Source of the DNA: Anisus vortex
Lineage: Eukaryota > Mollusca > Gastropoda > Planorbidae
Length of the DNA stretch: 64,000 nt
NCBI GenBank assembly: GCA_949126835.1
Contig: OX421494.1
Location: 55,184,358 to 55,248,357, forward strand
Direction of reading: 5' to 3'
Shown here: piece by piece, positions 11,504-22,238 of the stretch
Position numbering within the stretch: position 1 is the stretch's first letter
Layout of the letters: each line of letters starts with the position of its first letter
Program-made: the position numbers and the translations under genes
Notes under the pieces: model-generated
Seen by the model: the letters and a program-made list of their open reading frames with translations, nothing else
The model's database searches: none
What the model was told of the DNA's origin: nothing

Positions 11504-14500
11504 ATTATATTATTGCTTGTTTCAGTTTGAAACTGTTCCACCGTTACCAGAAGCAGGAAATGAAAGCCTGGAAACAGTTTAAAAAGACCAGGTATAATCA
11601 CGATGAAGCTGAAAAATATCCGCTGGCTGTTCCGAATGAGAAAATTGACGAAGTCATTCCAGATGAATTGGACGGTATTAAAAAGATAGAAATGCAGAAA
11701 CCAGCACAGGTTGGTATAACTGATATTACATTGCAGGTAACACAGGTTCAATGTGCTTGTTTATACTGATCACTATTGATATACTGAGTTGGTAATAGAT
11801 AGAGATATAGTGTAGATAAGTCGTTTTGAAGTTTTGCACGATTTGTTAACTAAAAATTTTCAAACAAGCTACTTATATGATAAGTAAAGTACCTTTCTGA
11901 CCAAATTGATCATAAGGGCGGTGAAGCAGCGTACACCAGTTTCTGTGGCCACGGCATAATAGAGAATGTGTGGTCGGCACAATGCCCAGCCGCCTTTACC
12001 CCAACTAATGTCATGTACCCATCAGAGCTGGGTAAACTCATGGGAACAAATCCTAACCTTCACCAGATTCAAACCCAGAACCTTTGAAGCACCAGTTGAA
12101 TGCGCTTCCGCTTGGCCATCGGGACCCGTTACTTATATAGGATTGTGCTGAAAACTTACTTTCAAACAAAAAATTCTAAACCTGCCTCAGAAATACATTT
12201 CAATTAAATCCCCCAATTAATACAATGTCCTTTATTCATCAGATAGGAAAGCAGCTCCCTAACAATGAGGACAGTGAAGGTAAATACATTGAAGATGTTT
12301 ATTTTGAGTTGGCTAATAAGTTCATTTTAACAGAATAACATGATATGTATACATATATATACATATGCAGATGTTACTATTACTATGAATAATAATGAAA
12401 GTATGCTGACCATTCCATAATTATTGAGATAATGCTTTCCGTTTCCAGCTTGCACCAACAAACAGTTCTCTCAGATGCGGACTCGCATGATGGGCTGGTT
12501 CCATCTGCTGCACGGGCAGGATCACCAAGCTAGGCAGCAGCACGGAGGCAACATCAAGCATTTCTACAAGCACGTGTCGGTGAAGAAAGAGTTGAGAGAG
12601 TACGATGGTGAGTCTCACTAATCTCTCTAGTCTCTCCCTAGTCTCTCCCTGTGGGGCATAAGCCAGCAGAAAATAAATCTCCACCATGTCTCCCTCTTCT
12701 GGCCAAACCAACATATATCATGCTCAGATAAACATAAAGACAAAAACACTTTACTTATCCCTAATGCGAGAACAAATGCATATAAGTATCTTCTTCCCGA
12801 GTGGCATTAGGGCATGGAATTGATTGCCTGAACAAACCAGGAAAACAAGTAACTTAACATCATTTTAAACACTTTGTTTCTGCACATCTAATATACTACT
12901 AGTAGGAGTGAATGTTTAAATTTTGGGAAAAATATTTCCAGGACAAAAATGTGAGTGTTTGAAGTCAGCCATGTGGCAGTTCCACCAGATGGACAAGAAT
13001 TCAGACGACAAGCTGAACTACACTGAGATGTCCCTACTGGAAGAGAACAGTATGGAGCCATGCATGAAGCGATACCTGTCATCATGTGACCAGGATGCAG
13101 ATTCACAGCTGTCCAGCAATGAGTGGTGCTGTTGTTTTAGCAATGTTGGTAGGTTGTGACTGTTGTTTTAGCAATGTTGGTAGGTTGTGACTGTTGTTTT
13201 AGCAATGTTGGTAGGTTGTGACTTGTTTTAGCAATGTTGGTAGGTTGTGACTGTTGTTTTAGCAATGTTGGTAGGTTGTGACTGTTTTAGCAATGTTGGT
13301 AGGTTGTGACTGTTGTTTTAGCTATGTTGGTAGGTTGTGACTGTTGTTTTAGCTATGTTGGTAGGTTGTGACTGTCGTTTTAGCAATGTTTGTAGATTGT
13401 GGCTGTTTTTTTAGCAATGTTGGTAGGTTGTAGCTGTTATAATGTTGGTAAGTTGTGGCTGTTGTTTTAGCAATGTTGGTAGGTTGTGGCTGTTTTTTTA
13501 GCAATGTTGGTAGATTGTGGCTGTTTTTTTAGCAATGTTGGTAGGTTGTAGCTGTTATAATGTTGGTAAGTTGTGGCTGTTGTTTTAGCAATGTTGGTAG
13601 GTTGTGGCTGTTGTTTTAGCAATGTTGGTAGATTGTGGCTGTTTTTTTAGCAATGTTGGTAGGTTGTAGCTGTTATAATGTTGGTAAGTTGTGGCTGTTG
13701 TTTTAGCAATGTTGGTAGGTTGTGGCTGTTGTTTGAGCAATGTTGGTAGGTTGTGGCTGTTGTTTGAGCTATGTTTGTAGATTGTGGCTGTTGTTTTAGC
13801 AATTTTGGTAGGTTGTGGCTGTTATAATGTTGGTAAGTTGTGGCTGTTGTTTTAGTAATGTTGGTAGGTTGTGGCTATTTTTATAGCAATGTTTGTAGGG
13901 ATTCACAGCTTTCCAGCAATGAGTGGTGCTGTTGTTTTAGCAATGTTGGTAGGTTGTGGCTGTTGTTTGAGCAATGTTGGTAGGTTGTGGCTGTTGTTTG
14001 AGCTATGTTTGTAGATTGTGGCTGTTGTTTTAGCAATTTTGGTAGGTTGTGGCTGTTATAATGTTGGTAAGTTGTGGCTGTTGTTTTAGTAATGTTGGTA
14101 GGTTGTGGCTATTTTTATAGCAATGTTTGTAGGGATTCACAGCTTTCCAGCAATGAGTGGTGCTGTTGTTTTAGCAATGTTGGTAGGTTGTGGCTGTTGT
14201 TTTAGCAATTTTTGTAGGTTGTGGCTGTTATAATGTTGGTAAGTTGTGGCTGTTGTTTTACCAATGATGGTAGGTTGTGGCTGTTGTTTTAGCAATGTTG
14301 GTAGGTTGTGGCTGTTGTTTTAGCAATTTTGGTAGGTTGTGGCTGTTATAATGTTGGTAAGTTGTGGCTGTTGTTTTACCAATGATGGTAGGTTGTGGCT
14401 GTTGTTTTAAAAGTTGTAGTATGTAGACCTGGTTTGATTGATGTTGTTATCTGTTGTTTCAGTAAAGCTTGTTAGTTCTCATATTTTATTTTATCTGCAA

Positions 14501-17326
14501 GCACTGAGGTACATTCTCATATAAAGTCATACTTATTTTTGTTTTTCTATTTTTAATGTACAGTTGCTCCTTGTTATAGAAAAGTAGATGAAATGATGAA
14601 ATCAGAAGAACCAGGTTTGTACATTAACTTTGAACAGAATTTTTTAAAACATGAATTACTGTTAGCACTTTTTGCATAACAAAATGAAGTATTTGTAATT
14701 TGTTAACTAGATTCACATTTTATGTTCAAATACTGTTGTTATGTTGTTGTTGTTGTTTTATTGTATTACTTTGTTCTTTTGGGTGTGAATAGTTAATATC
14801 GCTAAATAAATTAATATTTTTTATATTTTAATTTAATCAATAAAAAAATACAAATAGTGACATTTAAACCTTAAACAAATGATTCTATTGACTTATCTTG
14901 ACAGTGACATTTAAACCTTAAACAAATGATTCTATTGACTTATCTTGACAGTGACATTTAAACCTTAAACAAATGATTCTATTGACTTATCTTGACAGTG
15001 ACATTAAAAACTTAAACAAATGATTCTATTGACTTATCTTGATTTTGACATTAAAACCTTAAACAAATGATTCTATTGACTTATCTTGACAGTGACATTT
15101 AAACCTTAAACAAATGATTCTATTGACTTATCTTGACAGTGACATTAAAAACTTAAACAAATGATTCTATTGACTTATCTTGATTTTGACATTAAAACCT
15201 TAAACAAATGATTCTATTGACTTATCTTGACAGTGACATTTAAACCTTAAACAAATGATTCTATTGACTTATCTTGACAGTGACATTAAAAACTTAAACA
15301 AATGATTCTATTGACTTATCTTGATTTTGACATTAAAACCTTAAACAAATGATTCTATTGACTTATCTTGACAGTGACATTTAAACCTTAAACAAATGAT
15401 TCTGTTGACTTATCTTGATTTTGACATTAAAACCTTAAACAAATGATTCTATTGACTTATCTTGACAGTGACATTAAAACCTTAAACAAATGATTTTATT
15501 GACTTATCTTGATTTTGACATTAAAACCTTAAACAAATGATTCTATTGACTTATCTTGATTTTGACATTAAAACCTTAAACATGATTCTATTGACTTATC
15601 TTGACAGTGACATTAAAACCTTAAACAAATGATTCTATTGACTTATCTTGATTGTGACATTAAAACCTTAAACAAATGATTCTATTGACTTATCTTGATT
15701 TTGACATTAAAACCTTAAACATGATTCTATTGACTTATCTTGACAGTGACATTAAAACCTTAAACAAATGATTCTATTGACTTATCTTGACAGTGACATT
15801 AAAACCTTAAACAAATGATTCTATTGACTTATCTTGATTGTGACATTAAAACCTTAAACAAATGATTCTATTGACTTATCTTGATTGTGACATTAAAACC
15901 TTAAACAAATGATTCTATTGACTTATCTTGATTTTGACATTAAAACCTTAAACAAATGATTCTATTGACTTATCTTTATTGTGACATTAAAACCTTAAAC
16001 AAATGATTCTATTGACTTATCTTGATTGTGACATTAAAACCTTAAACAAATGATTCTATTGACTTATCTTTATTGTGACATTAAAACCTTAAACAAATGA
16101 TTCTATTGACTTATCTTGACAGTGACATTAAAACCTTAAACAAATTATTCTATTGACTTATCTTGACAGTGACATTAAAACCTTAAACAAAATAATGATT
16201 CTATTGACTTATCTTGATTGTGACATTAAAACCTTAAACAAATGATTCTATTGACTTATTTTGACAGTAAAATTTAAACCACGGTGTGACAGAGAGGGCT
16301 ACTACATGCGTGAACAGTGCACCAATGAAAAAGATGGAGCATACCAGTGCTGGTGTGTGGACTACAACGGGAATGATATCAAGGGAACACAGACCTCTGG
16401 CCGAGCACACTGCAGTAAGTCTTGACCTTATTGAACGTTTTGGCTGGTCCCAGCCGAGCATGGAGTCTCCTTACAGAATGGATGTAGTTTGTTTATAATG
16501 ATACATCGATAAATTTAGACAGTTTTAATTACAATAATTTACAGTTGCAGGAATACATGCTCCATCTGTATTGAAAAAATAGTTCAGAATGAAAAAAATC
16601 CAATTAAGCTTACTGACCTCTATATTTATATACATTAGCAATGCTGATGTAAGTATCCACTTTCAGTGGTAAAATAAAGTACCCGTTGGACCAAATTGAT
16701 CCATGGGGCTGGTGACGCAGCGTTCACCAGTTCTTGTGGCCTTGGCATACTAGGAGATTGTGTGGCCAGCACAATGCCAGTCACCTTTACTTTGCCCCCA
16801 ACTAAAGTCAGGTACCCATAAGAGCTGGGTAGACACAGGGACATTCTCCAGACCCGGGATTAAATCCTTCACCAGGATTTGAACCGAGGACCTTCGGTAT
16901 GCTAGCTGAATGTTGTGCCGCTCATCCACCGTGGCCCATAGTGGTGCTAAGTCAATTTTTTTTTTTCAAATGTGTTATCTCCACTGTCTTCAAGAATTTA
17001 TTTTTTATTTATGTGCTGACCTTTTGCACGACCTTGCAAAAAAGATCCTAAATTATAACCCTAAAAAAAAAAGTTCAATTCTGTAAAAATTAGTTTCTGT
17101 TGTCTTGGCACCCATTGATAAGTGGAGTACTTAATCTTGAAAGTTCATTTCTGATATTTGAAAAGCTTCTCACGTCTTCATCAAACAACTGTATACTCAA
17201 GACACATTGGAAGCTGCCAGTTATAATCAACAAGTGCAGTGACAGCTTGTAATTTGTTCTTTTTTTTTCCCCTCATGAACAGGCAAACTGGCAATGAATG
17301 GAAGCCAAGCCCTGAAGAAATCATAA
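8854..17326 (+). CDS. Testican (SPOCK)-like secreted calcium-binding protein, 10 coding exons
   Basis: Coding exons: 8854-9105, 10878-10920, 11095-11194, 11526-11736, 12243-12279, 12449-12607, 12942-13148, 14564-14614, 16268-16414, 17283-17326. All are GT-AG with matching phases, giving 416 aa. Residues 1-22 are a signal peptide (MRLYIIVLLIAVIALICLTE), then a Lys/Asp-rich stretch. Exon 3 has a follistatin-like cysteine cluster (CNIKCSKRSVC...LCV). Exons 6-7 are a SPARC extracellular calcium-binding domain with two canonical EF-hand loops, DKNSDDKLNYTE (285-296) and DQDADSQLSSNE (317-328), then WCCCF. Exon 9 is a thyroglobulin type-1 domain with QCWCVD. The order EC then TY fits testican rather than SMOC. 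Testicans are extracellular matrix proteoglycans that modulate proteases and Wnt-type ligands. Unusually, no Kazal domain is present: exon 4 encodes a cysteine-free linker. The C-terminus is short (SKLAMNGSQALKKS), without an acidic GAG-attachment tail. Confidence 0.88.
10085..10310 (+). mobile_element. LINE family A 3' end
   Basis: The plus strand encodes INAYKYSFFPSGIRAWNGL, a reverse transcriptase C-terminal peptide. It then runs through a 3' UTR ending GGACGCAATAATCTTC...GTCTGTAA. It lies in testican intron 1. The 3' tail matches the 3' tail of SINE family B. Confidence 0.7.
10443..10525 (+). mobile_element. SINE family C, 3' fragment
   Basis: Only the 3' part is present (GCCACAGAAACTGGTGAATG through CTTTACTTACTT). 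It matches the 3' ends of the fuller copies at 51650-51855 and 62425-62625. Confidence 0.6.
10582..10732 (-). mobile_element. SINE family B (tRNA-derived), antisense copy
   Basis: On the minus strand it starts with a tRNA-like head: an A-box-like CTGGTCCAGCGGTTAGTTC and a B-box-like GGGTTCTATCCC. It ends with the tail GGACGTAATAATCTTC...CATCTGTAA. Copies recur at 43331-43473 and 50083-50228. It lies in testican intron 1. Confidence 0.7.
11884..12128 (-). mobile_element. SINE family C, antisense, in testican intron 4
   Basis: This is the reverse complement of the tRNA-headed SINE seen at 62425-62625. The 3' end (CCAAATTGATCATAAGG) is on the left and the degraded tRNA-like head is on the right. 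Confidence 0.7.
12725..12880 (+). mobile_element. LINE family A fragment in testican intron 6
   Basis: The plus strand carries the same ACAAATGCATATAAGTA...CTTCCCGAGTGGCATT block as the copy at 10085-10310. It encodes the RT C-terminus and lacks the 3' tail. Confidence 0.65.
13129..14405 (+). repeat. Minisatellite built from the exon 7 / intron 7 junction of the testican gene
   Basis: About forty units of roughly 30 bp have the consensus CTGTTGTTTTAGCAATGTTG followed by GTAGGTTGTGG. The first unit is the actual end of exon 7 (...TGCTGTTGTTTTAGCAATGTTG, ending at 13148) plus the donor GTAGGT, so nearly every unit carries a copy of the 5' splice site. Two units (about 13900 and 14135) also carry a longer exon piece, ATTCACAGCTTTCCAGCAAT. 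Variants with TAT or deletions form higher-order blocks of about 230 bp at 13720-14170. Confidence 0.92.
14858..16280 (+). repeat. 46-bp minisatellite ending at the testican exon 9 acceptor
   Basis: About thirty units of 46 bp have the consensus GTGACATTAAAACCTTAAAC, then AAATGATTCTATTGACTTAT, then CTTGACA. The last unit runs into exon 9: TTGACAG is followed by TAAAATTTAAACC, against TTGACAG followed by TGACATTTAAACC in the units. About half of the units keep the AG and therefore a copy of the 3' splice site; the rest read GATTTTGAC or GATTGTGAC. It fills most of intron 8. Confidence 0.92.
16673..16938 (-). mobile_element. SINE family C, antisense, in testican intron 9
   Basis: The left end reads TACCCGTTGGACCAAATTGA. 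The right end contains the inverse B-box region (AGGATTTGAACC) and the head of the tRNA-like part. It matches the other copies in the window. Confidence 0.75.
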
Positions 17327-19770
17327 ACTGCGCAGACTCCTGTATCTTCATGAGCACAACTTAGTGTTATTTTTGTATTTGTTTACAATCAAAATCAAAA
17401 TTTTCTTCCCCCATGTTTTTACTCATGATGATATTTAGACATGTATTACTTGTGAGCATTATTCTGTTATTGTAAACTGTTTACTTTAAACATTGTTGGC
17501 AATTTATTGGTCTGGGCTCTACTATTATACACTTTTTTTAAACTTCTATTTTAGATGCTGGATTTTAGTCCAGTTTTAGTGTTTCTTATTTCATTCAGAT
17601 GTACATTTTTAAAAACATTTTTATAAACACAACTTTTTTTTTTCAAGTTAAAATCTGACATAGAAATGTCCACAGCTTTTATATTTCAATATTTTTTTTA
17701 AAATATTTTATCAATGTTTGTACTTACAAGAACAAGAATCTAATAATTCATTCCATTATGATTCCATTTTTTAAATATTTTATTTGTACTACTTAGTTTC
17801 ATTCCATTGAAATGATAACAGTTAAAAACAACAATATTTTATCAAACAGCTACAACTGTATAGTTGCTTTACAAAATATAGATAGCTGACTTAGCATGTT
17901 ATGTGGGGATTGGGTGTTGAGAATATATATGTATGTTAGTATCTTATTTTTTTTATGTATATTTCTTTTTTCTTCTGTCAAACATTTGCTTTTGGAAAAT
18001 TTCTTTTGGGAAACAAACGTGTTTTACACACACTACAATTTGTTTCAAAGTTTTCACAATGTTTACATTTTTAAATGTGTATGTTCAGTTAGATGGGCCG
18101 ACTAGTCATGCATTAGCTGCCGCCCTGGGCTGACTAGTCATGCATTATCTGCTGCCCTTAAAACTACCTTGTTGTTTTCACATATTCATTCCTAATATAT
18201 TTTTTAAATATTATAAATGAACTAGAATTAAATTTAAGACAGAATTTGTACTTAAATTTAAATAACTTGTTTTAACAAAATTGATTTTTAAAGAAATATA
18301 TAAAGCTGTTTTTTTTGTGTGACTTGCATTTGATTTTTATGCATTGAGTAAAAACAACTTGATGACAATAAAACAAAGATTCTAGGTTGACAGCTCAATG
18401 CTATTGTCATAGAAATGTGAACACTTCCAAAGAGAATCATTCCATAGTTCCTTTCTGTATGGCATTGTACTATGATATTATCATTGATCCAATCTATGTG
18501 TTTTTGTTTTGAAATTTTTGTGCAGTCAATAAACGTACATACTGTTAAAGTTGGCCAATGTTGATGTAAATAATGGCATCCATGTCTTCCCATCCAACTA
18601 ATTGAGCATTGACTCTACACTAGATTATTGAAGACAAAATTAATAATTTAATACATTCAATTTAAAATCGTAAAAATTCGTTAAACCTAGTTTATGGTTC
18701 AAACTTGCAGTTGTTGATTTATACAGTAAAACATTACCCGCCCGTTTTATATTTATATAGGTAATGAATCAGCAAACATCACATTGTAAGCCATTGCATT
18801 ATATATTTTAATATAAAATGTTATTTTGTAGATAACATATCTGTACTTCCAGAGGTGAAATATGGACAGATCTTATTGCCATAGAATTATTTTTTTTAAG
18901 AAAATATATATTTATACTCATTTACTTCTGTTGAAAAAATTTTTAACTTTACAGCAATAATTGTCTGAACCCTTGCTATATACAAGAAGTTTTTTTTTAC
19001 AGCTTTAAATTTAAAAACAAATGTGTGCATAGCTTTAAAAACAAATTGTCGTTGCCAGGCAAAAACCTGCCAAGTCCAAAATAGCACATTTTTCAGGAGA
19101 AGCAAAAAACTGCATAGATCGAGTAAACAAATCAACTTATCCGCTTTATTAAGAAATAAAATTGTAGAAAATCTATTGGACAATACTACAAGATATTTTA
19201 AGACATCATGTAAGATATCCCAAGGAACATTTTGGTAAAAAAAAAATGAACATTTCCGACTTGGCCGGTTTTCACCTGGCAACGACAAAATGTGTGTACA
19301 GCTTTGATAGCTGTTTTTACTTGATGTACATTTTTTTCTTATATTGAATCAAATCAAAATTTAGATTATAACTACTGCTGGAGTTATGCTAACCAGACTT
19401 GTCAAATTTTCAAATCTTGACTGATACCAATGGATAATTGTAAGATTTAATAATTTTCTTCTAAACAGAGCTTCTTACATGATACAAATAACACATTTTA
19501 TTTGTTAAATTTAAACAATGTACATTTTCTTTTTATACGAGTTATTTTTGTCTAAATTTATTTTTTCTCTAATAATACTGATAGCTTGTATTCATTTCTC
19601 TCACACCACCACATACTTGTGTGTTTATCAATTCCTAGTGGTGTATAACATATGTGCTTACTGTACTTAACTACCGCTGCTGCTATATGTAAACATGTTA
19701 ATTCATGTTTTATCTCTATATACAGTGTTAATCTACTCCTTTTATTGAACTATTCATTAAAAATAGTTTT
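17327..19770. other. Testican 3' UTR and following spacer
   Basis: This is AT-rich and non-coding. The first AATAAA after the stop is at 18367-18372 and a second is near 18528, so the first kilobase is a plausible 3' UTR. Nothing else is recognised. The short minus-strand open frames near 18.3 and 19.0 kb have no family signature. Confidence 0.5.
18367..18372 (+). terminator. Candidate polyadenylation signal of the testican-like gene
   Basis: AATAAA about 1.04 kb after the stop codon is the first canonical hexamer seen downstream. Confidence 0.4.
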
Positions 19771-19774
19771 TAAA

Positions 19775-21045
19775 TCTAGTCATTCTTTGTTCTTACTGTC
19801 TCTTATAGTTTTAAAATAGTAATTCTTACTTCGTACTTTCTCTTATAGTTTTAAAATAGTCATTCTTTGTTCTTACTTTCTCTTATAGTTTTAAAATAGT
19901 CATTCTTTGTTCTTACTTTCTCTTATAGATTTAAAATAGTAATTCTTTGTTCTTACTTTCTCTTATAGTTTTAAAATAGTCATTCTTTGTTCTTACCTTC
20001 TCTTATAGTCTTAAAATAGTCATTCTTTCTTCTTACTTTCTCTTATAGTTTTAAAATAGTAATTCTTTGTTCTTACTTTCTCTTATAGTTTTAAACCTAG
20101 TCATTCTTTCTTCTTACTTTCTCTTATAGTTTTAAACCTAGTCATTCTTTCTTCTTACTTTCTCTTATAGTTTTAAACCTAGTCATTCTTTGTTCTTACT
20201 TTCTCTTATAGTTTTAAACCTAGTCATTCTTTGTTCTTACTTTCTCTTATAGTTTTAAACCTAGTCATTCTTTCTTCTTACTTTCTCTTATAGTTTTAAA
20301 CCTAGTCATTCTTTGTTCTTACTTTCTCTTATAGTTTTAAACCTAGTCATTCTTTCTTCTTACTTTCTCTTATAGTTTTAAACCTAGTCATTCTTTCTTC
20401 TTACTTTCTCTTATAGTTTTAAACCTAGTCATTCTTTGTTCTTACTTTCTCTTATAGTTTTAAACCTAGTCATTCTTTCTTCTTACTTTCTCTTATAGTT
20501 TTAAACCTAGTCATTCTTTCTTCTTACTTTCTCTTATAGTTTTAAACCTAGTCATTCTTTGTTCTTACTTTCTCTTATAGTTTTAAACCTAGTCATTCTT
20601 TGTTCTTACTTTCTCTTATAGTTTTAAACCTAGTCATTCTTTCTTCTTACTTTCTCTTATAGTTTTAAAATAGTCATTCTTTCTTCTTACTTTCTCTTAT
20701 AGTTTTAAACCTAGTCATTCTTTCTTCTTACTTTCTCTTATAGTTTTAAACCTAGTCATTCTTTGTTCTTACTTTCTCTTATAGTTTTAAACCTAGTCAT
20801 TCTTTCTTCTTACTTTCTCTTATAGTTTTAAACCTAGTCATTCTTTCTTCTTACTTTCTCTTATAGTTTTAAAATAGTCATTCTTTCTTCTTACTTTCTC
20901 TTATAGTTTTAAAATAGTCATTCTTTCTTCTTACTTTCTCTTATAGTTTTAAAATAGTCATTCTTTGTTACTTTCTCTTATAACTTATAGTTTTAAAATA
21001 GTCATTCTTTGTTCTTACTTTCTCTTATAGTTTTAAACCTAGTTT
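19775..21045 (+). repeat. 40-41-bp minisatellite with splice-acceptor-like units
   Basis: About thirty units have the consensus TTTTAAACCTAGTCATTCTT followed by TCTTCTTACTTTCTCTTATAG. Variants have AAAATAGTCATT and G/C at one position (TTTGTTC or TTTCTTC), and these alternate in blocks. Each unit has a long polypyrimidine tract ending in TAG, like a 3' splice site. No exon is recognised beside the array; it lies between the testican and sphingosine kinase genes. Confidence 0.9.
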
Positions 21046-21459
21046 TCCTTGCTCTTACATGTTATTTGGATGTTATTTGTTTTTATTTTTAGTCTTCATG
21101 TCAGTTTGCCATAGTTTGAAGACCAAACTAGAAATATTAAAACAAAAACTAAATGTGCTTGGCACCCTGCAAAAGAGTAACATTCTTGGTGTAAAAAGAA
21201 AGCAACAATAAGAATTGATATAATTTCCTGTTTTCATTCAACTGTAATAATCTAGATATTAAACCCACACAAAAAGAGCCATTGCCTGTATACAAAATGG
21301 TGCCATTCAAGATGCACACATGCTTTTAATTTTAGGGGGGGGGGGAACTACGATCTCTATGTAGCTTTAAATAAGAATAGGCCTGCAGTTCACCATACTC
21401 AGGACAGGACACAACAGACTATTAGACCACTAGCAGCGAATCGGCCTAAGTCACACCCC

Positions 21460-21690
21460 TAAGTGCCCCCGTGGAACTGGACTCCCAGAATGCAGAGCAC
21501 ATCCTGGAATGGTGTCCACTCCACAGAGAGGCCCGTAACCAGGCCTGACCTCATGGAGCCGCCATGGAGTTAAGGCTTTGGGGCCCAAAGCCATTCCAAG
21601 AGACAACAGCCCGGTTCATTGACAGAGAAACAGGACTGCCAGTCTGACACGGCAAAGGAGAGTGAAATGGGTCGCAGGATAAGAAGAATA
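21460..21690 (+). mobile_element. C-terminal fragment of an RNase H-type LINE
   Basis: A plus-strand frame reads LDSQNAEHILEWCPLHREAR and continues with AMELRLWGPKAIPR-like residues. This is the usual zinc-binding tail found after RNase H in I/jockey-like LINE polyproteins. It is short and broken by stops. Confidence 0.55.
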
Positions 21691-21859
21691 GGGCCTATGC
21701 CTGCAACTACAAAAGTTTTCAAAACAATTTAATCATTCATTTTCCACTGATTTTTTTAAGCAAAAGGTTATAATAATAGACTAATAGATCCAAGCCAAAG
21801 GTAGGCTATATACTATATAATATATAGCATTTTCATTTCATTAGCAATTAATTCTCTCT

Positions 21860-21965
21860 CACTCCTCTCCGTGCCGGCCAGCGCTTGAGGCGAAAGCCAA
21901 AGATCTCCATTTATCTCGTTCTGTTGCAGTTGCGCTCGCGGGGCTGTTTTAGTTTCAGGATTAGC
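21860..21965 (-). mobile_element. LINE RT C-terminus fragment
   Basis: On the minus strand it encodes the WRSLAFASSAGRHGE-type end of the same LINE family as 5035-5453. TTAGCAATTAATT lies on both sides (about 21842 and 21961), suggesting a target duplication. Confidence 0.6.
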
Positions 21966-22238
21966 AATTAATTAGAAAGGGAAAATATCCAGCTAAAATC
22001 GGCAGACAATTTAATAGGTTTCTTTTCGGAATCGTCTCAGCAATGAGTAGGCTAATTTATCTCAATTGCATACTGCCAGGCAAGTGTTAACTGTTAACTT
22101 AAATTATAGTGCCAGTTTTGTTTCAGCCTTGTTTATGGTTATTATTTTATTTTGGTTCAAGTTCCAGAAATAAATAAAAAATCGTGGACGAAAAGTCACG
22201 TGATTTTTGTTTGGTCACATGACCTGCTTAACTTCAAA

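Noticed and set aside
11458..11525. Poly-Phe start of the open frame before testican exon 4
   Set aside because: It is a long T run, the polypyrimidine tract before the acceptor at 11525, not coding.
14858..16280. CRISPR-like regular array
   Set aside because: Units are contiguous with no unique spacers, and the setting is a eukaryotic intron.
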